Source: Kiritimatiellia bacterium (GTDB lineage: Bacteria > Verrucomicrobiota > Kiritimatiellia > CAIVKH01). Taken from it: a DNA stretch of 64,000 bases. This document shows positions 29,079 through 37,347 of this stretch, piece after piece (position 1 is the stretch's first letter; the number at the start of each line of letters is the position of its first letter). Made by a program: the position numbers and the translations under genes. Where the stretch lies: contig JAOSKE010000003.1 in the NCBI GenBank assembly GCA_027493775.1, positions 395,761 through 459,760 on the forward strand, in the 5' to 3' direction. The notes below the pieces were generated by a model. The model saw only the letters and a program-made list of their open reading frames with translations, had not been told where the DNA came from and ran no database searches.

Positions 29079-29107
29079 AAAAAAAGCCCCGGCTCTGAAC
29101 CGGGGCT
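29079..29107 (-). terminator. Intrinsic terminator upstream of hisF
   Basis: Read on the minus strand, AGCCCCGG / CCGGGGCT form an 8-bp stem with a seven-base loop followed by seven T residues. It lies about 210 bases past the bcp stop and about 50 bases before the hisF start. It should end the oxidoreductase-bcp transcript and separate it from the his/trp operon. Confidence 0.85.
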
Positions 29108-29317
29108 ACAACCGACAACATTACACCGTCAGGTTCGGTCGAGAACCCCAATCTGTGTGTAACGATGCCACCAAGCAAACTTCATCCCCACACAATGCGC
29201 GGATGCGCGTCGGGTGACAAGTATTTTTCTGTGCCCTCTGAACTTTCTGCTATTCGACAGAACCGTCCGATCAAACTGGATCAGACAGAGCTGGTTAGGC
29301 GAAAAAGTCGTGCGCGG

Positions 29318-29831
29318 CTAAGACGCCTTCTGCAAATCACTCAGCGCGGACAGCACCTGCGCGTCGTGCTCGGCGGGTTTCACCGAGTTGATTACGCGGG
29401 CAATTTTGCCTTCGGGCGAGATGATGAAGGTTACGCGTTGTGCGCGTTTGCTGTCGGGCCGGGCGACGCCGTAGGCGCTGACGATTTCGCCTTCTTCATC
29501 GGCCAACAGGTCAAAGGGAAGATTGTATTTCGCCTTAAACTTGGTCTGCGTCTCGATTGAGTCCACGCTCACGCCCACAATTTGTGCGCCGGTTTTCAAA
29601 ATATCTGCGTAACCGTCGCGCAGCGTACACGCTTCGGTTGTGCAGCCAGGGGTGAAGGACTTGGGATAAAAAATACAACACGAGCCATTTGCCGGAAAAA
29701 TCGGCGAGGGCCTGATCGCCGCCAGCGGTCGAGGGGGCGCGAAAATCAGGCGCGGAATCGCCCTCACCTGCGGCCCGTGCGCTGATAGCGCCTAATGCGC
29801 TGACGACAAACATCCAGAGTAGAATTTTCAT
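29318..29831 (-). CDS. Exported Bcp/PrxQ-type peroxiredoxin (frameshifted)
   Basis: The two track ORFs 29535-29831 and 29318-29767 are one gene. Removing one base from the A6 run at 29668-29673 restores [24 protein letters not shown], with the peroxidatic Cys in TPGCT and a second Cys five residues later in TEACTLRD. The total is about 170 residues. Unlike ordinary cytoplasmic Bcp, it begins with a signal peptide (MKILLWMFVVSALGAISARA), so it should detoxify peroxides in the periplasm. It overlaps the upstream oxidoreductase gene by four bases. A terminator lies downstream. Confidence 0.85.
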
Positions 29832-31681
29832 GGGTTCGCTTGTTCTCCTTGTGAGGTCGGCACGGTTGTGAGCGTCACCTTCTGAAGGTCAATGCACTCA
29901 ACCGGACACACCTCCTTGCACAGGCCGCAACGAATGCACTGCGACTGGTCAATATACAACAAATTGTAATCCTTCGAGCTCGTCGAGCGGTTATAGCCCG
30001 TAATGCGACCGGCCTCGTCGTAGATCAGCGAACTGACCTTGACAATGCAGTTCTCCATCGGCTTCACCTTGAGGCAACGATCACAGTAGATGCAAAGGTC
30101 GTTATCAATTTCGAACTTGTAGTTGCATAGATAGCAGCGACTCGCCTCGATCCGCGATGCTTCGTCATCAAGCCCCGTCTCGACCTCGGCGGGAAGATCG
30201 CGCTGTTCCACCGGAAGAACAGGCATTTCAGCGCGCGGCAGAAAATCCATCTCCCGCGTTCGCCCGGTATTTTCCGTCTCCACGTCCTCAATCAGCGCCG
30301 CCTCATAAAATCGCTCCTCGCCCATCAAAAAGGTATCCACCGAACGCGCTGCGTTTCGTCCATCGGCAATGGCATTAATCAAGGTGCGTGAACCAGCGGC
30401 GAAATCACCCACGGCAAACAAGCCCGACTCGAGAACGACAATCCCGGAGCCACCTTCCCCGACAATCTTATCGGCCCATTCCTTCGGCAACCACCCGCGA
30501 TCCGGGCGTTGACCGGTGGCGAGCAGGACGGTGTCGGCGGGCACTTCAAATTCGGTGCCGGGCACTTCCGTGAATGAACGGCGACCATCTGCCGAGTACG
30601 GCCCCGGTTCGGTCTTAATAAAGCGAACAGCGCGGGCACGCCCGTCCTCAGAAAGAACCTCAACCGGGTTGGTCTGTTTATGAAACGCAATCCCTTCGCG
30701 CTTCAGCTCCTCAACCTCTGCGGGCGTGATGTACATCTCCGCCTCGGTGCGGCGGTAATACATACTGATTTCACGCGCACCAAGTCGTTGCGCGATTCGC
30801 GCACAGTCGGTGGCCGTGAAGCCGCCGCCGATAATCACGACGCGGTCACCGAGGGGTCTGCTTCGTCCCAAATTCACCTCGGTCAAAAAAGAAAGCCCGT
30901 GCTCAACGCCTTCAACGTCGCCCCCTTTGATATCCGGCCAATGGGGATGCGAACAACCAGTCGCGAGAATGACAGCATCGAATTCGGAGCGGAGCTGATC
31001 CACTGACACCGTCTTACCCACTTCAACATTAAAACGCATTTCAACACCGAGCAGACGTATTTGCTCGATCTCCAATGAAATCATCGGGCGGGGCAAACGA
31101 AATTCGGGAATCCCCTGCACCATCATTCCACCCGGTTGCGCATCTTTTTCAAAGACAACCACGCGATGCCCCCACAGCGCAAGCTCACGTGCGGTAGCGA
31201 GGCCGGCAACACCGGAGCCTATGACCGCGATGGATTTACCCGTCGGCGGAAAGACTTTCTTGAGGAGGACCGGCTTGTTCCGTTCCTGAAAATCTGCCGC
31301 CGAACGCTTTGAAAAACAAATGGCGACCGGCTCGCCCAATCCCGGCCAGCCATGCCGACACGCGGGTTCACACGGCCGGGTGCACACGCGGCCCAGTACA
31401 GCAGGAAACACGTTGTCCCGCAGATTAATCAGATACGCTCCCGTATAGTCGCCCTTTGAAACCGCCTCTAAATAGCCCGGCACGTCCGTTTTCGAAGGAC
31501 ACGCCACCTGGCACGGGATATTTTGTTCCAACCAGTGAAAATCTTTCGCCTCTTTCGCAAGCCCCTTCGCCTGCGTTAATGCGCTGTGCTGTGGGCGCGG
31601 CGGCGGCGCCTTGGACTTTGCTCGCTTCGCCAAATACTTCGCAAACGGCCCCGAAGCCGACTTATCACTGTGAGCACTCAT
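29828..31681 (-). CDS. GltD-like NAD(P)-dependent flavin oxidoreductase with C-terminal ferredoxin domain
   Basis: The 617-residue protein resembles the glutamate synthase small subunit/NfnL group. The N-terminal iron-sulfur region has NIPCQVACPSKTDVPGYL and GRVCTRPCEPACRHG. FAD binding is at IAVIGSGVAGLATARELA and a second dinucleotide fold at VVIIGGGFTATDCARIA, with LLATGQRPDRG later. A C-terminal ferredoxin region carries CIYCDRC and a clear CIRCGLCKEVCPVECI cluster. It should pass electrons between NAD(P)H and an iron-sulfur partner. No gltB-like large subunit is nearby. The start at 31681 (MSAHSDKS) avoids an unlikely extension. Confidence 0.87.
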   Translation of the reverse strand: MSAHSDKSASGPFAKYLAKRAKSKAPPPRPQHSALTQAKGLAKEAKDFHWLEQNIPCQVACPSKTDVPGYLEAVSKGDYTGAYLINLRDNVFPAVLGRVCTRPCEPACRHGWPGLGEPVAICFSKRSAADFQERNKPVLLKKVFPPTGKSIAVIGSGVAGLATARELALWGHRVVVFEKDAQPGGMMVQGIPEFRLPRPMISLEIEQIRLLGVEMRFNVEVGKTVSVDQLRSEFDAVILATGCSHPHWPDIKGGDVEGVEHGLSFLTEVNLGRSRPLGDRVVIIGGGFTATDCARIAQRLGAREISMYYRRTEAEMYITPAEVEELKREGIAFHKQTNPVEVLSEDGRARAVRFIKTEPGPYSADGRRSFTEVPGTEFEVPADTVLLATGQRPDRGWLPKEWADKIVGEGGSGIVVLESGLFAVGDFAAGSRTLINAIADGRNAARSVDTFLMGEERFYEAALIEDVETENTGRTREMDFLPRAEMPVLPVEQRDLPAEVETGLDDEASRIEASRCYLCNYKFEIDNDLCIYCDRCLKVKPMENCIVKVSSLIYDEAGRITGYNRSTSSKDYNLLYIDQSQCIRCGLCKEVCPVECIDLQKVTLTTVPTSQGEQANP

Positions 31682-31838
31682 CCGGCTATAATAGCACAAA
31701 GCACGAGTGCGTGGAGTTGAAAACAAAAACACGTGAACGCAGTTTCACTTGATCGGTCAATAGCCTACATAATCAAGAAATTGTCCTCAGAGAATTTTTT
31801 CTGACACATCCCTGACAATCATTGTATCTTCGCCCCCG

Positions 31839-33212
31839 ATGAGTGCTTCAAAGACCTACCATATCTGGACCATTGGCTGTCAGATGAACGAAGCGGATTC
31901 AAGACGGCTATCGCAGCAACTTGAATTTGTTGGATATGAGCCAACGGCAAAAGCGGAATCGGCGGACATCGTCGTGCTCAACACCTGCGTCGTGCGGCAA
32001 CAGGCGGAGGACAAGGCGGTCGGGCGACTCAGCGCCCTAAAGGCGGTCAAAGATGAACGCCCGGATTTCACCATTGCACTGATGGGCTGCATGGTCGGAA
32101 TGCGCGAAGCTCCGGTACTGAAGCAGCGCTTTCCCTATGTGGACGTGTTTATGCCGCCATCGGACACGGCGCCGCTGCTCGACTTTCTACAAGCGCGCGG
32201 GCTCTTTTATGAAGTTCGCGATGCAGAGCTACAGGCGCGCGAGTTGCGAGATGCGGTACAGGATGAAGACCTTCCCCTGCCCGTCCATCAACGCGGAGCA
32301 GTGCTGGCAAATGTCCCCGTGGTACTCGGCTGCTCACACGCCTGCACGTTCTGCGTCATCCCCTATCGTCGCGGTGCGGAACGGAGCCGACCGATGGAAG
32401 ACATTCTCACCGAAGTCCGTTCGCTCGTTTCGCAGGGCGTTCGCGAGGTGATGCTGCTCGGCCAGATTGTGGATCGCTACGGGATGGACTTTGGCGATGG
32501 AACAGATTTGAGCCGCCTCCTTAAAGAAGTTGCCGCAGTAGATGGCCTCCGACGCATTCGTTTTCTAACGAGCCATCCGAATTATATGACGGATGCGCTA
32601 CTGGAGACCGTAGCCAATGAGCCAAAAATCTGCCCGCACATTGAAGTCGCGGCGCAGTCCGGCAACGACGAGGTATTGGAGCGGATGAAACGCGGCTATA
32701 CCGGCCAGCACTTCAAAGACCTGGTTGGGCGAATTCGAGCATTCGTACCCGACGCAGCGATTCATACTGACGTGATTGTTGGCTTTCCCGGCGAGACCCA
32801 TGAACAATTCATGGATACGTACAGGATGATGGAGGAACTCGAACTCGATAAGGTCCACATCTCAAAATACTCCGAGCGACCCAAAACCATCGCCGCACGG
32901 AAAATGAATGACGACATTCCACTCGAAGTGAAACAGGAACGCTGGCAGATGTGCGAGGATTTGCAGATCGCCATCCTCGAGAAAAAAAATAGCGCCCTTC
33001 GCGATAAAACAGTTTCCGTTCTTGTAGAGGACAAATTCAAGGGCCGCTGGCGCGGGCGCACCCCACACGGAAAGCTCGTCTTCTTCGACGACGACAAAGA
33101 TCGGCGCGGAGAGGAAGTGGATGTCGTAATTGATTGGGCCGGGCCATTTTCACTAATCGGTGAGCCCGCAGAAACGCGGAAGCGCCGACTCCCCGTAACA
33201 ACAGTCTATTAG
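31839..33212 (+). CDS. miaB: tRNA-2-methylthio-N6-dimethylallyladenosine synthase (MiaB)
   Basis: MiaB adds a methylthio group to i6A37 of tRNA. The 457-residue protein has the three-domain plan. The UPF0004 domain has cluster cysteines in TIGCQMNEADS, VLNTCVVR and LMGCMVG. The radical-SAM domain has LGCSHACTFCVIPYRRG. A C-terminal TRAM domain binds RNA (VSVLVEDKFKGRWRGRTPHGK). ISKYSERPKTIAARKM is typical of MiaB rather than RimO. LLGQIVDRYGMD replaces the common LLGQNVNSYG motif, a variant worth noting. It is divergent from the oxidoreductase gene. Confidence 0.9.
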   Translation: MSASKTYHIWTIGCQMNEADSRRLSQQLEFVGYEPTAKAESADIVVLNTCVVRQQAEDKAVGRLSALKAVKDERPDFTIALMGCMVGMREAPVLKQRFPYVDVFMPPSDTAPLLDFLQARGLFYEVRDAELQARELRDAVQDEDLPLPVHQRGAVLANVPVVLGCSHACTFCVIPYRRGAERSRPMEDILTEVRSLVSQGVREVMLLGQIVDRYGMDFGDGTDLSRLLKEVAAVDGLRRIRFLTSHPNYMTDALLETVANEPKICPHIEVAAQSGNDEVLERMKRGYTGQHFKDLVGRIRAFVPDAAIHTDVIVGFPGETHEQFMDTYRMMEELELDKVHISKYSERPKTIAARKMNDDIPLEVKQERWQMCEDLQIAILEKKNSALRDKTVSVLVEDKFKGRWRGRTPHGKLVFFDDDKDRRGEEVDVVIDWAGPFSLIGEPAETRKRRLPVTTVY

Positions 33213-33243
33213 TCGCACCCAGAACCATACAGCGGGTCATTCC

Positions 33244-33639
33244 ATGTTTTTTAATTCGTTACCTGAGCACCCAACGGAAAAGCCGTCGCGCTACCCGATC
33301 CTATATTCGGCAGTCATTTTTCCTGGGATTGGTCAGTTTCAGCAAAAGCGGCCGACCGTCGGGACAATCTACGCGCTCATCACGCTCTTTGCCGCCATTC
33401 TATTTGTCGCCATGCTCGCCTCGCACGGCATGACGGCCTTAAAAGATGCCTGGAACGCAGCCGTCGGACAGACTGATCCCGGCGACGCGCTCGCCGAGTT
33501 AAAACCAGTTTTCCAAGCCTTCGCATTCCTCATCGCAGTCTATGTAGCGAACGTGTATGACGCGTGGTACGCGTGGTATCGCATCAATCTCGCGTGGAAA
33601 AATGATCACACACCCCCGCCCCTCACACCTTCAGAATAA
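33244..33639 (+). CDS. Small integral membrane protein
   Basis: The 131-residue product has an N-terminal FPGIGQFQQKRPTVGTIYAL segment of the type that opens many small membrane proteins with a Pro-Gly-x-Gly-Gln turn. Spans follow at about residues 43-62 and 90-108 (AFAFLIAVYVANVYDAWYAW). The turn resembles the DUF5683/TM2-like proteins, and a similar PGLGYAYAGE turn is found in the lipoprotein encoded by the convergent downstream gene. It lies 31 bases after miaB on the same strand. Function unknown. Confidence 0.65.
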   Translation: MFFNSLPEHPTEKPSRYPILYSAVIFPGIGQFQQKRPTVGTIYALITLFAAILFVAMLASHGMTALKDAWNAAVGQTDPGDALAELKPVFQAFAFLIAVYVANVYDAWYAWYRINLAWKNDHTPPPLTPSE

Positions 33640-33749
33640 GGGGCCGAGGTGGATACGTCCGCATTGCGGAAGTAGGTATCAATAACGGGCGACGCAACGG
33701 GCCGCAGCGCCCTGCCCACAATGAGCGAATCGCGCACATCTGACGGTTG

Positions 33750-34607
33750 CTACCAACGATAGCGCAACTGGAGCGTGGGGAGGGCTTGGTAGTCGGGTTG
33801 CAGGGCGAAGCCGGAGGTGAGTGCGATCTCTGTTTTGGCTAAACGCCGCTGGTTGTAGCGATGGCTCGCGTCTATCCCGCCATAAATACTACCGGTGTAC
33901 CAAGTCACTTCAAAAAAAGTGAGGGCGGCGAAAGCGCCCCATTGATCGTCGCTCGCGGTCTCCACCATTCCCCAGATAAACAGTCCGTTGAGAATTATCG
34001 AGCGTAGGGCGTTCGCATATTCACCGGCATAGGCGTAACCAAGACCGGGAACGCTCCCCAGCCAACCACCAAGCGCCGGACTCTTATCGTGCCCTTTGAA
34101 ATAAGCAGCCAGCGCAGCCTCGGCCTCCGATCCAGCAGCGCTTGCGGCTTGCAGCGCCGAGTTGTTTTTGCCCGCGCGCAGGTCGGCGACGACCTGCTTG
34201 CGCAACGCAAACTCACGCGCGTCTGAGGCAGCAGCACGGGCCGCGTTTTCAAAGTGGAAAGCGGCTTCATTCGGCTGCCGCCGAGCGAGCGAAAGCTCAC
34301 CGCGCAAAACAGATACATCTGCCGGTGACAACGCTTGCTCATCCTCCGCGCGATCAAGGAGCGCATCGGCACGCGCCGCTTCGCCCGCTTTCCACGTCTC
34401 GAACGCTGCACTCCAGAAGTACACAGCGCGCGAAGCTGCGTCAGGCTCGGATAAGGCAAGGCGTCGAAATTCAATGGCCGTCCCGGCGTGGTCACCTTCG
34501 TTATTCAATTCCAACGCAAGTCGAAGGTCTGCATGTTCGGCACAAGCTGTGGCGCAAAACACGACGATCAACAGCGGCACACATTTGAGCAGCCATCTAT
34601 TTTTCAT
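33750..34607 (-). CDS. TPR lipoprotein with C-terminal membrane domain
   Basis: Starting at 34607 (MKNRWLLKCVPLLIVVFCATACAEH), the product has 285 residues with a lipoprotein-like signal ending ATAC. A helical repeat part (about residues 30-165, rich in Ala and Arg) resembles TPR units. Then comes a Gly-rich hydrophobic part, GSVPGLGYAYAGEYANALRSI followed by LNGLFIWGMVETA, and an aromatic ending (TLQLRYRW). The PGLGYxYxGE turn recalls DUF5683-type proteins. Its start lies inside the end of the TPR-YidD gene, so both are cotranscribed. It may cooperate with YidD in envelope assembly; that is inference from position. Confidence 0.68.
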   Translation of the reverse strand: MKNRWLLKCVPLLIVVFCATACAEHADLRLALELNNEGDHAGTAIEFRRLALSEPDAASRAVYFWSAAFETWKAGEAARADALLDRAEDEQALSPADVSVLRGELSLARRQPNEAAFHFENAARAAASDAREFALRKQVVADLRAGKNNSALQAASAAGSEAEAALAAYFKGHDKSPALGGWLGSVPGLGYAYAGEYANALRSIILNGLFIWGMVETASDDQWGAFAALTFFEVTWYTGSIYGGIDASHRYNQRRLAKTEIALTSGFALQPDYQALPTLQLRYRW

Positions 34608-35439
34608 TGCGGAACCAAAAGGTGTGGTCATGGACAGGGTCACGGTAGCGTGTTTGGCCGCCCCGTTCAACGGGTTGCCATGCGGCGCTGACAACGCCTG
34701 GCTCACGAACGAGACGGTCACCGATCATCGGCACACCGCGCCAACCGTGCTCACGACTAGCCTGTAAAAAATATTCAGAACAACTCGGCTCCAACGAGCA
34801 TCGCGAGCCTATCGCTGGCGCAATTTGTGACCGATAAAAAGAGACGATTCGCGCAGCGGGGCGAAATCCCCGTGACTTTTTTTTCTTTTGCCGTATGAAC
34901 GCGCACTTCATCGCGCAGATCGAAATTCCACAAATCGCGACACGTCGCGAGCTGCTGCAATAAAGCCGGTTCTTGTTCGCCGAGGGTTCCATCTTCGCGC
35001 TTAAGCAAAAACATCGCGCAGCCACTACGCAAAAATGTGGCCTGATTTTCCGGATGCAGAAAAGCGATGGCGTATGCGTTCCACGCGGCGACGCGATTGC
35101 CCAGCGCCCAATACGCGCGGCCCGCATGGTATGCGGCCCGCGAGCGAATCGCCGGGTCCGTCGCCTCGTTGGAAAGCGCGTCCAACTCGGAAAGGGCCTC
35201 TGCCGATTTTGGATTCAGTTGGAGCGCGGCATCGGCAAGAATAAGTCGCGCCGTTTCATCGTCAGGATGTTCAGACAACACACGCGCCGCCTCACGCCGC
35301 GCCTCGGTCCAATCGCCCTCGGCATACAATGTGACGGCAAGTGTGTTTGTGCGCTCGCCGGCAAACACTGCGCAGGCGCTTAAAAAATCATCCCGATGCA
35401 GAGCACCGGGATGATTGTTCTACACCTTTCGGTGGGCAC
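34597..35439 (-). CDS. TPR protein fused to a YidD domain (frameshifted)
   Basis: Two track ORFs join when one A is removed from the eight-A run (plus-strand T8, 34877-34884). The N-terminal part is a TPR-like region (LAVTLYAEGDWTEARREAARVLSEHP, then ALQLNPKSAEALSELDAL). After AKEKKSRGFRPAARI comes a YidD domain: VSFYRSQIAPAIGSRCSLEPSCSEYFLQASREHGW, with both cysteines of the family's CRxxPSCSxY motif. YidD aids membrane-protein insertion by YidC. The true start is unclear: one added T in the run at 35382-35387 would extend the frame to a GTG at 35439 and give a lipoprotein signal ending FLSAC. The track start is 35368. Confidence 0.7.
35382..35416 (-). terminator. Intrinsic terminator after the small secreted-protein genes
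   Basis: On the minus strand AATCATCCCG and CGGGATGATT form a 10-bp stem around an 11-base loop, continuing into six T residues. It begins about 28 bases after the stop of the 35444-35734 gene. The same bases may encode part of the signal peptide of the next gene, so it could also reduce rather than end transcription. Confidence 0.72.
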
Positions 35440-35443
35440 GATC

Positions 35444-35734
35444 TCAATAAAACGCTGAGCCGTACTTTTGCGCATAGTTACCCGTGGACATGCCATTCGC
35501 GCCATCAATACCATCCCAGATGGCGCAAACCAAGCTGACGACGGGAACCAACCGCACCCACTCGCGCCAATGGATTTCTTTTCCGTCGTTATAGGCGGCG
35601 CCCGCGCGAATGCCGAAGCAACAACCGGCGATAAAGCCCATCAAGCCGCCACGATTTTCGTCAATGGCCGATGCGGTATTTACGCTGAGCGACAACATCA
35701 ATCCGGCAAGTATACAAACAACAATTTTTTTCAT
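35444..35734 (-). CDS. Small secreted Gly-rich protein, paralogue 2
   Basis: The 96-residue product has a signal peptide (VVCILAGLMLSLSVNTASA) and a mature part of about 72 residues. Two hydrophobic stretches (GGLMGFIAGCCFGIRAGAAY and WVRLVPVVSLVCAIWDGIDG) flank a charged turn KEIHWREW. The end is YAQKYGSAFY. It is a close copy of the upstream gene: the mature parts match along their whole length with conservative changes only. AAGGAG precedes the ATG. Only 18 bases separate the two genes and a terminator follows. I know no function for it; a small membrane or surface protein is likely. Confidence 0.72.
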   Translation of the reverse strand: MKKIVVCILAGLMLSLSVNTASAIDENRGGLMGFIAGCCFGIRAGAAYNDGKEIHWREWVRLVPVVSLVCAIWDGIDGANGMSTGNYAQKYGSAFY

Positions 35735-35752
35735 TCTAGATTCTCCTTCAGA

Positions 35753-36043
35753 TCAATAGAACGCTGATCCATACTTCTTCGCGTAATCGGACGACTGCAT
35801 TCCGTTTGCGCCATCAATACCATCCCATACGGCAAAGACGAGGTTTGCAATAGGGACGATTCGCACCCATTGACGCCAGTGGATTTCCTTGCCGGAGTTG
35901 TAGGCGCCGCCCGCGCGAATGCCAAAACAACAACCAGCAATAAAGCCCATGAGTCCACCGCGTCCTTCTGGAGCTGCGGCGGACGTAATTGTCGCCGAGC
36001 CCAAGAGAAGGCCCGTCATCAACATAGCTAACGCACGTTTCAT
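35753..36043 (-). CDS. Small secreted Gly-rich protein, paralogue 1
   Basis: Also 96 residues, with its own signal peptide (LAMLMTGLLLGSATITSAAA) that differs from its copy, while the mature part keeps GGLMGFIAGCCFGIRAG, the KEIHWRQWVR turn, WDGIDGANGM and the KYGSAFY ending. The uneven conservation, variable signal and fixed mature part, argues for selection on the secreted protein. GGAGGA precedes the ATG. The adjacent Cys-Cys pair is conserved in both copies. It begins a minus-strand unit with its paralogue. No family recognised. Confidence 0.72.
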   Translation of the reverse strand: MKRALAMLMTGLLLGSATITSAAAPEGRGGLMGFIAGCCFGIRAGGAYNSGKEIHWRQWVRIVPIANLVFAVWDGIDGANGMQSSDYAKKYGSAFY

Positions 36044-36121
36044 CTTAAATAATCCTCCAATAATGGAACCCTAGCAGTGCGCAAAGCACAAGTGCAAGCT
36101 TTTGTTCTGCGCCGCAACCGA

Positions 36122-37334
36122 TTAAAATATCACGCGCGTGAGGCGGGGATTCGGGGCATAGCGGCGACCAACCTTGGCGCAGGGGCGGCCTTCAACCTCC
36201 ACGATGTCGGCGGTGAAGTCGTTGGAGCCTTGCAGCAGTGAGGAACCGACGCCATAGGCATCAACGGGCGCTTTTAGTCTTTCGAACTGCGCGATTTTCT
36301 GGGGATCAAAGCCGCCCGAGACAACGATTTTTACGAACGAAAACCCCTCCTTGTCCAAGGCTTCACGAGTGCGAGAAACTAGCTCGGGACATACTCCCGT
36401 GGGTCGAAAGGCGCCCATCACCGGCTGGATGGAACGGTCCACAAGATTTTCAGACGTATCGAGGCGGATACCCCACAATTTTTCGCCCATTGCCCGTGCG
36501 CATTTGAGTGCAGTGCCAATGCAGTCGTTGTCGAAATCAACCAGCGCGACGAGAGCCACATCCGGATACGACTCGTGGAACAGTTTCACGGCCTGAACCG
36601 TGTCGCCGCCAACGGACGCAATCAATGCGTGCGGAACGGTTCCCGCTGCCTTTGCGCCCCACCACTCCCCCTGCGCATCGGTCGAGACACCCTGGGCGCC
36701 GCCGACAAATGCGGCATACCCATCCCCACCCTGTACGGCCCAGTGATCGAAGCGCGCAGGGAAATAGAGCACAGTTTTTCCGTTCGCCGCAGCAACCACG
36801 CGCTGCACGTTGGTCGCCACGCGCGTACGGCGCGCGAGAACGCCGAGATAGATTGTTTCCAAGTGTGCAAAGAGACTCGCATCGCCGCGAATGTGCATCA
36901 CCGTTTCCCACGGAGCGATGGGGGTCGCCGTCGCGCAACGCTTCAATCTCCAAATCGGCGTAGCCATCCACCCAGAGCGCGTCGAGTGCGTCGGAGACTT
37001 CGATCTTTTCACGCACCAACGCGAGATACCTCGCCTTGTCGTTCAGATAATGCGCCCGCGCGGATTGCTTTAATTCGATGTAGCGGTCGAAGAGTTTGTA
37101 GGCTTTTTGTTCGTCGGCATAGCGACCGCTCGCGAGCCTGAACACCGCAAGCGCCTCGTCCAACCCGCACAACACCGCATCGTGTTTTTGAAAGACCTGC
37201 ATCGTCACGCGTGGGTGAAGGTGGTGTCGCTCAAGCACAACCTTCTCGCGCCAGAAATAGACGTCACTTCGGTAGCCACGGCGCAATTCTTGGACAGGAA
37301 GATCAAATACGTGGCTCGGCAAGCGGTCTTTCAT
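36122..37334 (-). CDS. pncB: Nicotinate phosphoribosyltransferase (frameshifted)
   Basis: NAPRTase joins nicotinate and PRPP to give nicotinate mononucleotide for NAD salvage. The ORFs 36537-37334 and 36122-37012 join when one base is removed from the G5 run at 36920-36924, restoring LRDGDPIAPWETVMHIRGD and about 403 residues. RGYRSDVYFWREKV at the start and VALVDFDNDC, VVSGGFDPQKIAQF and AYGVGSSLL at the phosphate-binding end of the barrel fit the family. It lies 13 bases after the nicotinamidase-like gene, so amide removal and ribosylation are encoded together. No strong ribosome site is visible. Confidence 0.86.
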
Positions 37335-37347
37335 TTAAAGGGGGAAT

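Noticed and set aside
29030-29080. Longer HisF start at 29080
   Set aside because: It would begin inside a terminator T run and adds 17 residues that the family lacks.
29110-29160. tRNA-like GGTTCGGTCGAGAACCCC stretch
   Set aside because: It resembles a T-arm but no acceptor, D or anticodon stem can be paired around it.
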